Origin: Cavia porcellus
Taxonomy: Eukaryota > Chordata > Mammalia > Rodentia > Caviidae
NCBI RefSeq assembly: GCF_034190915.1
Contig: NW_026947514.1
Coordinates: 1,612,001-1,676,000 of the forward strand
DNA: 64,000 nt
Direction: 5' to 3'
The notes beneath the pieces were generated by a model that worked only from the letters and a program-made list of their open reading frames with translations, ran no database searches and was not told the DNA's origin. This document shows, in pieces, positions 55,758-64,000 of this stretch. Position 1 is the first letter of the stretch; the number at the start of each line of letters is the position of its first letter. A program made the translations under genes and the position numbers.

Positions 55758-55830
55758 GGACTGGGGATTTAGCTCAGTACCTGCCTGGCAAGTGCAAGGC
55801 CAAAAAATAAATAAATAAAATAAAATTTTT
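55758..55830 (+). repeat. ID-type SINE, internally shortened
   Basis: GGGACTGGGGATTTAGCTCAG runs directly into TACCTGCCTGGCAAGTGCAAGG, then (AAAT)n. Box B is missing. Confidence 0.75.
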
Positions 55831-56112
55831 TTATATATACTTTTTTCTAACCCTGTCTTTGAAATTTGGGATCTAGTTCATACTTTGAGGATACATTCAT
55901 TCAGACTGCTCACATCTCAAGTGCTCAGCAGCCACATGTAACAAGGGCTACTGTGCTGGACAGCTCTCAGCACACAGTGGACATGGTCACAACTGGTAAA
56001 ATAAAGAAAATTTGATGTCCTGGAAGAGAGTGGCCAAGGCTTCTGAAAAACAAGTAGTAGAGTTCTAATGGGAGAAGGATCATTCCAGGCTGGTATCAGT
56101 GCAAAAAATCAA

Positions 56113-56270
56113 AGGAAGCTAGGAGTGGTGGCACCTGTGAACCCAGCATTTAGGAGGCTGAAGCAAGAGGATCACTGCAAACTGGAGAGCAGCCTGGGCT
56201 ACAAAGTGAGCCCAAGACCAGCCTGAACTGCATAGCAATGACCCTGTCTCAAAAAGACCAAAAAAGACAA
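56113..56270 (+). repeat. B1 SINE
   Basis: AAGCTAGGAGTGGTGGCACC to GACCCTGTCTCAAAAAGACC. Confidence 0.85.
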
Positions 56271-57055
56271 GAAAAGAAAAAAAGAAAAAGAAATCGCAGG
56301 AAAGTTTGGGACTTCCTGAGCATACATAACTCCACCACCAGCCTAACTTCTCACAAAGCCTACCAAACTTACTCCGCTATTCAAAAGCATCATGGCAAAA
56401 TTCTAAAGAATATATTCTCTATAAATACCCGATCCATTTCGGATTAAATATTATGGCCACATTTCCCTCCTCTCTTCCCAAACTGCATCAAAATGACAAA
56501 ATGAAGAAAAAAATAAGGCACAAAGAGAACAGAGTAACAAAGCATACTTTTAGAAATTAAAAAGCAAAGAAAATGTCTTAGCATATACAATAAAGATGCA
56601 TCTCTAGCCAGCTATGTAGATAATCAGGAAACTGATTTGTACTATACACCCTCCACATGATTCAGGAACTGGCAGTACCAAGTCTCTAGAAGTGAAAGTG
56701 AAGGTAAGGCTGAAACAGGAGGATTTGTTGATCTGTTAAATCCCCGGGATCTCTGCCTACTCTAGCAAAAACAACAGCAAAAGCAGCCTAGAGCTAGAGC
56801 TTCCCTAGCAAAGAGCAAAATGTAGTCTTGTGTGCTTGGGGACATGAGGCAGAAGCAAGCACAGGGGCGCTGAAAACAGGAGAAGGAGAAAGTCAAGACC
56901 CTTCTTGCTCTTATTCCTGGCCCTTAATATGGGCAGCCAAGCTTAAAGTTACCCTGGAATCTAGAGAGAAGACAGAGGACACTTCCTACAGCACAGTCTT
57001 CAAGACCCATCCAGATGCATGGAATGTCCAAGCAGTCCCAGTCTTAAAGCAGGAA

Positions 57056-57176
57056 GAAAATAAATAAATAAATAAATAAAGCAAGCAAGCAAGCTCTAAA
57101 TGACACTGTATTTCTCAAATCAACATTAGATGGTACATAATAAATAAATAAATAGAAAGAAAGAAAGAAAAAGAAA
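57056..57176. repeat. (TAAA)n-(GCAA)n and (AATA)n-(GAAA)n simple repeats
   Basis: TAAATAAATAAATAAATAAA then GCAAGCAAGCAAGC at 57061-57094, and AATAAATAAATAAATAGAAA to GAAAAAG at 57137-57176. Confidence 0.9.
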
Positions 57177-57782
57177 ATTCTGAGGCAAAAGGATATTCAG
57201 TTTAGATTTCTACATACATCAACACATCAATCAAGTGTGAGGCCAGAATAAATTGTTTTCAGGCATGCAAGGCTCTAAAATTTTTACCTCCCAGCAACTT
57301 TCTCAGGAAATCCCTAGAGGAACTGCTGCAATGAGACGTGAGAATGAAACAAGAAAGGAGAAGAAGAGAGGTCACGGAAAGAGGAACTCCACAAGAAAGG
57401 CAAAGGAAATCCTAGGAAGAGGGCAAGGAAATCCACTGGTGACTGTTACACAGCAGCTAGCACAGGAGGACAGTGACAGGACTCAGATGGCTTGAGACAT
57501 GCAGGGGGAGGTGTACAAAGGGCCAGGTCACAGACACCTAAGCAAACCAAAAACCAAGCTGTTCACTCTAGGGAGATCAGGCAGTAAGGTGGGAAAGTCA
57601 TCAGGCACACAGTCTGTCACTGGCTGCACACGGCCACAGTGACGTGCAGAGCAGAGGATGATCTAACCGCAGAGATGACAGAACTACAGAGGGAGGGCAG
57701 GGACTAAAAGACAGATGCAAGGGAAAAAGAAAATGGGCTAATGAAAAACTCCTACAGGGATTGGTGACCCCCACAAACAGGT

Positions 57783-57893
57783 GACCACCGCAGGAGGATC
57801 CTAAGTCTGAGGCCAGCCTGGGCTACATAGTGAGTGAGTTCATTATCTGCCTGAACCACATACCAAGACCTGTCTCAACTCTCTCAGACCCCT

Positions 57894-57925
<32 letters not shown>
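57783..57925 (+). repeat. B1 3' part with A tail
   Basis: CACCGCAGGAGGATCCTAAG to a 29-nt A run; 5' truncated. Confidence 0.75.
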
Positions 57926-57927
<2 letters not shown>

Positions 57928-58134
57928 CTCTCATTTTCCTTAGACAGAGAACTGGGGGAAAATCAATCAACAGCAATAGATGTGTATTTAGTTGTTTAGA
58001 ATTATACACATACATGTTAAAAAAATACAAAATAGTAATTTCTGGCTTGCCACAGCTTTACTCAACTGTGTTTTTGCATGCATATAAATGAGTGCACTTA
58101 TTTTAAATTAAAACTAATTTAGCTGCACTGCCTA

Positions 58135-58220
58135 GAGTTCAAGACCACCCTGGGCTATACAGTGAGTTCAGGACTCACCCAAATTACACAGTGAAACACT
58201 GTCTCAAAACAAAACAAAAA
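58135..58220 (+). repeat. B1 3' part
   Basis: GAGTTCAAGACCACCCTGGGC to CACTGTCTCAAAACAAAAC. Confidence 0.7.
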
Positions 58221-58512
58221 GCTTTTTAAAAATGAATCCACTTGTTTTTTTTAAAAAAACAAAATCTATATTTATATCTATATCTGTACCTAGGTATATC
58301 TGGATAAGCAGCCCCTCTCATACTTCTGTAGACCTGGGGTCATAAAGGTAATGCTGGACAAACTGGTGGAAAGATGCACCACATCCAGAGGAGATTATGA
58401 TAAACCATATATATACTAGTCACACATACACATGTGTGGAAGACATGAATAAATAGATCAAAAACCTAAGTTAGAAATGAAAGGGAAAGTGATTGTCCCA
58501 AAAATGTTGAGA

Positions 58513-58847
58513 AAAACCAGGCATGGTGATGCATGCCTATAATGGCAGCACTTGGGAGGCTGTGGCAGGAGTATTACTGAGAGCTGGAGGCTAGTCTGAA
58601 TCATGCAGTAAGTTTAAGGCCAGCCTGAACTGCACAGTGAGACTCTGCTGAAAAAAAAGAAAAAGAAGAAAGAAAGACAGACAGACACAAACAAGAACAA
58701 AAAGCGAGGTGTAGTGGTGCACAGCATTTGACCAGCTGAGGCAGGCAGATCGTTGCAAATTCGAGACCAGCCTGAGCTACAAAGTGAGCACAAGGCCAGC
58801 CTGAATTGCATAGAGAGACACTGTCCCAAAGACAAAAAAAAAAAAAA
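58513..58847 (+). repeat. Two B1 SINEs in a row
   Basis: AACCAGGCATGGTGATGCATGCC to CTCTGCTGAAAAAAAAG (58515-58660), then GCGAGGTGTAGTGGTGCACAGC to CACTGTCCCAAAGAC (58704-58833) with A tail. Confidence 0.85.
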
Positions 58848-59629
58848 GTGTCATTTAACACCAACTGCAAACGCTTTCCAAGTACTTGTTGATAAATCAG
58901 TAAAATATGATCAATCATGGAAGTGATCATTCAATCTATTGACTTTGAATGAACTGATGTTTTGGCAAACTAACTTTCAACAAACTGATCCAGGTGAGAA
59001 CTTTAGGGCAGTAGGTCTCTATCAAAGCAGGGATGACTCTGGTCCCATCGTGGTCATCTGGCAATATCTGGACACAGCTGGTGGCCCTAACTGAGGGGCA
59101 CTACTGGCATCTGGTGGGCAAAAACCAAGGATGCTGCAAAAACTCAGCCATGCTCAAAACAGCCATCCAGAACACAGGGCTATGCAGTCCAAAACGTGGG
59201 CAGTGCCAGGACACACCTGGGGAAGTGAAACTTTTTATTTCCCCAGATCCCATCCTGCTTTCATCTTTTTCCTGCTGGTAAAACTGTTATCTATCTTGTG
59301 CAAATGAGAAACTTAAAGGATCCTCCTTTTTACCTTTTCCTTTTCCCTTACTTCTAAATCAAACTTTGATTTTTCTCTTATTCTCTCTAATTAGCTATGC
59401 GACTCCTCCATTGGCACTGACACTGAGCTTATCTTGCAAACAGCTGCATTTCAGCCCCAGCCCTCCTGTGGCCTCTTCAGCCCATCTTCCACCTGCAGCC
59501 AAGCAACAAGGCTCTACAACTCACACCTAAGCCACTTTCACCTCTCATACCTTTCATTTTGTGTGCCCCCAATACTAGGGGGAAAAGAGGCTTTATAGTT
59601 CCTTGACATAAAGACTGATGACAACCCTA

Positions 59630-59710
59630 CCATTCTGAAAGGTTGAGGCAGGAGTGAGTCCAAGGCCAGCCTGGACTACACAGCGAGACTCAAGGCCAGC
59701 CTGGGCTCCA
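59630..59710 (+). repeat. B1 fragment
   Basis: CATTCTGAAAGGTTGAGGCAGG to GCCAGCCTGGGCTCCATC, with CAAGGCCAGCCTGG present twice. Confidence 0.65.
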
Positions 59711-60407
59711 TCTGCTGAGGTGCCAGATTCGTGATAAAAGAAAGTCTAGAATGGGGGCCTCTAACCCCTAGTTTTTCAAGAGCCCTACAACTGAGGCCTC
59801 AGACACAGTGGAGCAAAGGTGATACCTGTGTGAAGTCAGGTATCACTTGAATAACAAGAATAACAACAGAATAACAACAAACTGGTTCTTGATTTACACT
59901 GCTAAGTTATGAAGTGGTTTGTTTCCACAGCAGTAATAAGTAGAATTATTCTATCAGCAGGATATGTTAAGAATCTCAACAAAGTCAACAAAAATGAAAA
60001 AAGAAATTGAAATATATTACTATGGTAAGTAAAAGATTCTTTCATGTTTATCTTCAATGTCTAGAGGCAATCATTTTTGAATGATTTAAGAAAAATAAAC
60101 TCCTTAACTAGCAACATGAATAAATGTCTCCTGGTATCACTGGCAGGATTAGGATAGATAAGGGTTAGAAAAAGAAAGGGAAGGTAAGAAAAGACAGATG
60201 GAATGGAAACAGAATATCACGAAAAATAACCACAAAAGCCTTCCACAACAAAAGATTCTTACCCAATTCAAATTATACTTCCAGGCAAGTCTAAAAGTAA
60301 CAAGTAAATGAGTAGTCTATTTATTTCTAAGATTCTTTAGTCAGTTTAGTCACAAAGGTACTGACAGCACAGAGATGGAGAGTGGGGGAACATAAAAAGA
60401 ATTATGT

Positions 60408-60490
60408 AGCCAGGGATTTAGCTCAGTGGGACAAGTGCCTCCCTGGCAGGCACAAGATTGAGTTCGAATCTTGGTACCAAAGGGGAAAAA
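60408..60490 (+). repeat. ID-type SINE
   Basis: AGCCAGGGATTTAGCTCAGTGG to GTTCGAATCTTGGTACC. Box B keeps the tRNA-like GTTCGAATC. Confidence 0.85.
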
Positions 60491-60581
60491 GAAAAAGAAT
60501 TATATGTCATGTATATGTAACAACTCGTGATAAATATAACCAGTATGCACTGCAAACATGGACTAATTTTCTTTCTTTCTT

Positions 60582-60786
60582 TTTTTTAGTACCAGGAATT
60601 GAACTCAGGACTTCACACTTGCCAGGCAGATGCCACGTAACTGAGCCAAATCTCTGGCCCTCTTTTTGGTTTTTTGAGACAGTGTCTTGCTATGTAGTTC
60701 AGGCTGGCCTTCAGCTCACTATGAAATCAAGATTGACCTAGAATGCCTCCTGCTTGGATTACAAGGGTACACTACCACACCTAGCT
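60582..60786 (-). repeat. ID-type SINE and B1, reversed
   Basis: TAGTACCAGGAATTGAACTCAGG to CTGAGCCAAATCTCTGGCCC (60588-60660), then B1 TTTTTTGAGACAGTGTCTTGC to CACTACCACACCTAGC. Confidence 0.85.
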
Positions 60787-60989
60787 TTTTCCATATTTTC
60801 CCCCAATGGGCCAATAAAAATTTTAAAAGAATCACGATATAAAATCCTGGGATCATAACCTTTAGGTTTACCTTCCATAAATTTCCTATGTCATTTTACC
60901 AATACAGATTTCCATATAAAAGTTCCACATCAGAACCCCATCAATAGTTGGGCTCCATTCAAAAGCAGCTGCCTACCTATTAACAAGAA

Positions 60990-61361
60990 ATGCAGCCAGA
61001 AAGTAGACTACATACTAACTCGTAGAACACGTTTAAATGCAAAGGAACTAAAATTATGCCACGCATATTATCAGACCATAGTGCAATGAAACTGGAAAAC
61101 AATGGTGAAAGAAACTTTGTAAACACGGAAATTAAGTAACACCCTCCTGAACAACCAATGGAATTAAAGAAGAAATTAGTTTCTCTAACTAAACCATAAT
61201 GTGAATTCAACATACTGGAACTTATGGGACACAATGAAAGTATTCCTAGGAGGGAAATGCATAGCAATGGAAAACAGAAGAAACTGGGGCTGGGGATTTA
61301 GCTCAGTGGCATAAGCGATGGCCTTGCAAGCACATGGTTCTGAGTTCGATCCCTGGTACCG

Positions 61362-61408
<47 letters not shown>

Positions 61409-61914
61409 AGAGGAAGCTCAAATAAACAAGTTAATGTTGAACCTCAAACTTCTAGCAAAAGAGCAAGTCAAGCCCAAAGCTTGTACAAGGGGAAAAAAAT
61501 CTCATACAAGGGAGAAAATTAAGATCATAGCAGAAAACAATGCAATGACAACTAAGAAAACAATACAAAGAGTCAATGAATCGAACAATTGGTTCTTTGA
61601 AAGATAAATAAAAATCAACTAACCCTTAGCCAACATTATCAAAAAAAGAAAGAATTAAAAGTGTGATATATGCACGCCTATGTTTATAGTGGCACAGTTT
61701 GTAAGAGCCAAAATCTTAGAAACAGCCCAAATGCCCATCAATAGATAAAGATGAGTAGATAAAGATTCAGGGTTTTTTTATACATTGAAGTTCTACTCTG
61801 CTGTAAAGAAGGATAAGCTTGAGATACTTCTAACTAAATGATGTACCTTGAGGCCATTCTCTTAAGTGAAATAAATCCTACACATTGTTTTTCTAGTGTA
61901 AGAAACGGAAAGTG
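60990..61914 (+). repeat. Old L1 ORF2 and 3' fragments
   Basis: ATTATCAGACCATAGTGCAATG, GGAATTAAAGAAGAAATTAG, GGTTCTTTGAAAGATAAATA and CCTTAGCCAACATTATC are landmarks of old L1 ORF2. From about 61670 the sequence jumps to CAGTTTGTAAGAGCCAAAAT and CCCAAATGCCCATCAATAG, near the ORF2 end, so the element is internally deleted. A young ID SINE interrupts it at 61286-61393. Confidence 0.75.
61286..61393 (+). repeat. ID-type SINE inside L1
   Basis: GGGGCTGGGGATTTAGCTCAGTGG to GTTCGATCCCTGGTACCGATA with a 30-nt A tail. Approximate duplication GAAAACAGAAGAAACT/GAAAACAGAGGAAGCT. Confidence 0.88.
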
Positions 61915-62021
61915 GTGCTCGCTTCGGCAGCACATATACTAAAATTGGAATGATACAGAGAAGATTAGCATGGCCCCTGTGCAAGGATGACATGCAAATT
62001 CGTGAAGCATTCCATATTTTT
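61915..62021 (+). pseudogene. RNU6: U6 snRNA retrocopy, 5' part of a chimera
   Basis: Full-length U6 sequence, GTGCTCGCTTCGGCAGCACA to CATTCCATATTTTTTT. By recall it differs from the spliceosomal U6 RNA at four sites: 61951, 61980, 61993 and 62009. All four are CpG sites changed to TpG or CpA. It lacks an evident PSE/TATA upstream promoter, being set inside L1 sequence. It is the 5' part of a unit flanked by AGAAACGGAAAGTG, so it was inserted as RNA-derived cDNA and is not an active gene. Confidence 0.88.
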
Positions 62022-62140
62022 TTCTCCCTTTAATATAGAAATACATGTTAAGACTCATGCATGTGTAGAATCTATAAACAGTTTATGAGAACTGATCTTA
62101 TGACACATAATGAAATAAACAGACACTTTGAAGAAAAAGA

Positions 62141-62913
62141 GACACTAAAATAACCAGTGCTGATCCTGAAGTGTCATAATGTGAAACCCAGCAATTGTAT
62201 TATTCTTTGTTCAGAGTGATATTAGCCTGCATGGGTTTATTCAATCTCAACATAATTGAAGATATGGATAACTGCATGTATGTTTAAGTGTATAGGACTG
62301 ATAACCATATTTCTAAGTTTTGTTGGATGGTTGAACAGAACTGGTTGCAATCTCACTGTTTGAATCCCCACTTTAGTATCTTGAAAAACTATTTGTAAGA
62401 AGACAATCTGTAATCATCAACTAGTGATTTCTTCCTGTTTATTTTTTTCTTTGAAATTATGTATTATTTCTACCCGTTTTGTTTTGTTTAGTCTTCTTTA
62501 AATTAAATTAAAAAAAAAAAGACACTACAGTACCCAGTGCTGATCACGGAGCATCATGATGTGAAATCCAGCAATACTATTATTCTTTGTTCAGAATGAT
62601 TTTCACCTGCTTTAGTTTGTTTAATCTAAACATAAATGAAGATATGGATAACTGCATATATGTTTAAGTGTATAGGATTGACAACCATGTTACTAACTTT
62701 TTGTTGGACAGTGAACAGAACTGTTTGCAGTCTCACTATTTGAATTCCCACTTTACATGTTCCATTTTTATACCTTGAATAACTATCTGTAAAACGACAA
62801 TATGTAAATATCAACTAGCGATTTCTTACTGTTTACTTTTTTTCTCTGAATATATGTATTATTTCTACCTATTTTCTGTTTTGTGTAGTCTTTAAATAAA
62901 ATTTTTAAAAAAA
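62141..62913 (+). repeat. Tandem pair of about 380-bp 3'-end units
   Basis: GACACTAAAATAACCAGTGC starts unit 1 (62141-62520, ending in an A11 tail) and GACACTACAGTACCCAGTGC starts unit 2 (62521-62913). Shared landmarks are GAAGATATGGATAACTGCAT, TGTTTAAGTGTATAGGA and GTATTATTTCTACC. The copies differ at many positions. Confidence 0.85.
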
Positions 62914-62929
62914 AGAAACGGAAAGTGTA

Positions 62930-63975
62930 AATTAAGCCTTTTAGCATATTGAGTGCATGGGAGATACTCAACACCCAAATCATAGCAGGCTCAAAAAAAA
63001 AAGTCCTAAAAACAAACAGTCCTTTTCTTTTTCATGGGAAGAGTCTTCCCAATGCAATTTATGCTCTTCCCATCCTCGACCCCAGGAGGTGTGAGAATGT
63101 GGGTCCAGAAATCAACTCCAGGCACATTTTTAACCTCTTTTGTAAGACAGGACATCAAAGCTTCCTAGGTCAGGGATGTACTTTCTCCTTCAGGCATTTT
63201 CTGTTTTGTTTCTGTTTTGCAATAATGGAGACTGAGCTGGTCTACCAGAGGTAGTCTACCAGACCCCCCCCCCTCTTCTACCTTAGTCCTGGTGTGTTCT
63301 ATGACTGAACAGTTACATGTCCTCCAGCACAGGAGACAAAGGGTGAGTCTACTCCTCCTCTTTATCCTCAACTCCCACTCCATCCAGGCTTTCTTGACAG
63401 TCTTCCCCTTCACATTGCCTGGGCAGCCTCCCCCAGAAGACTGCAGGAGAAGTCTGCAGGAGAAGTCGTTGTGCCTTTGGAAGTCCAGGTGGATAACGAA
63501 GGGCAGGATGTTTACCACCTGTCTGCAGACCCTAATGCTGCACTGGCCTACCGCTAGGAGGACCCGGGTACAGGTGCTACTCAAGAAATCCTCACATCAA
63601 GAAAACAAAAAAGAAAGAAAGAAATCCTCAATTTTCTGGCCCAGGATATAATCCAGCTTCATCTTGCCTGTGTCTAGCATCCTGAAGGGGTCAAGTGGCC
63701 TCAGAAGTTCTTCTTTTCTCATTTACATCTATATACTTTTCTCTCTAAAACTTGCTTAATATCTCAAAGGTTTTGATATGTAAAACTTTTATTACTTAGT
63801 TTTATATTTTTCTTCTTGTTTCTCTGACCTGTAAATTATCCATGGATGCATATGTACGTGTATTTTCCAAACTTTTTATTGACCTTTTCACTGATTCCTT
63901 TCCTTTTCTATAGTCCTTTTCTATGAATTAGCTGATACCTAGCGTGGCTAATGACTTTCTTTTCTTTTCTTTGTC
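62930..63975. other. Unannotated intron 1 sequence
   Basis: No exon or named repeat recognised. A C-rich run (63264-63272) and short open frames on both strands (63165-63651) show no domain. Confidence 0.55.
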
Positions 63976-64000
63976 TTTCTGAGACAGGGTCTCTCTATGC
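63976..64000 (-). repeat. B1 SINE, cut by the window edge
   Basis: CTTTCTGAGACAGGGTCTCTC is the complement of a B1 3' end. Confidence 0.7.

Larger units (their letters stand above)
61915..62913 (+). mobile_element. U6/L1-type chimeric retrocopy with 14-bp target duplication
   Basis: U6 (61915-62021) is joined without spacer to about 890 bases of AT-rich sequence resembling an L1 3' end, finishing in an A tail. AGAAACGGAAAGTG occurs at 61901-61914 and 62914-62927. U6-L1 chimeras made by template switching during target-primed reverse transcription are known in mammals, and the single duplication around both parts fits. The L1 identity of the 3' part is less sure than the U6 identity. Confidence 0.75.
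51614..64000 (-). other. MARK3 intron 1 (partial)
   Basis: Rich in SINEs up to 59710 and in L1-type sequence at 60990-62927. Unannotated stretches are 51620-52440, 52780-53300, 55290-55750, 55840-56110, 56290-57770, 57930-58130, 58850-59620, 59720-60400 and 62930-63970. No exon 1 and no CpG island was seen. Confidence 0.75.

Noticed and set aside
61915..62021. Functional U6 gene
   Set aside because: No upstream TATA/PSE at the expected spacing, CpG-decay changes, and target duplications marking a retrocopy.

Overview
The window is mammalian nuclear DNA with very low coding density. It holds twelve consecutive internal exons of one gene, MARK3 (MAP/microtubule affinity-regulating kinase 3), all on the minus strand. 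The exons run from about codon 18 (51613) to about codon 494 (6501). Together they give 1431 nt, exactly 477 codons, in one unbroken reading frame with GT/AG sites at every junction. The first coding exon lies beyond 64000 and the spacer, basic-region and KA1 exons lie before position 1, so the gene is cut at both ends.

The repeats point to a rodent. There are many B1-type (7SL-derived) SINEs, and many tRNA-Ala/ID-related SINEs of the form GGGGCTGGGGATTTAGCTCA...GTTCGATCCC...GGTACC. The young ID subfamily, with the CCTTGCAAGCAGGC arm and GATAAAAAGG tail, looks to me like a hystricomorph rodent (mole-rat or guinea-pig group). That is recognition from memory, not a search result.

Layout, left to right: 1-6500 intron after exon 13, with an LTR-like segment and an old L1 tail; 6501-6718 exon 13; 11467-13782 the compact cluster of exons 12 to 8 (spacer start, UBA domain, end of the kinase lobe, T-loop); 15359-15415 exon 7; 15416-22903 an intron carrying a COBLL1 processed pseudogene (about 17090-18460), a SINE with an apparent 3' transduction, and an LTR-like block; 22904-31122 exons 6, 5 and 4; 39360-39413 exon 3 (ATP-binding lysine); 39414-51421 an intron with a young internally deleted class II (IAP/betaretrovirus-like) provirus at 41159-44045, antisense to MARK3; 51422-51613 exon 2 (glycine-rich loop); 51614-64000 part of intron 1, ending in an L1-rich stretch with a U6 snRNA/3'-end chimeric retrocopy.

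Functionally there is one gene: a Ser/Thr kinase activated by phosphorylation of its T-loop and acting on microtubule-associated proteins and other polarity substrates. Everything else is intronic mobile DNA, simple repeats or unannotated intron. The most notable items are the mini-provirus with nearly identical LTRs and a SINE at its deletion junction, the U6 chimera with perfect target-site duplications, the SINE 3' transduction and the COBLL1 retropseudogene.
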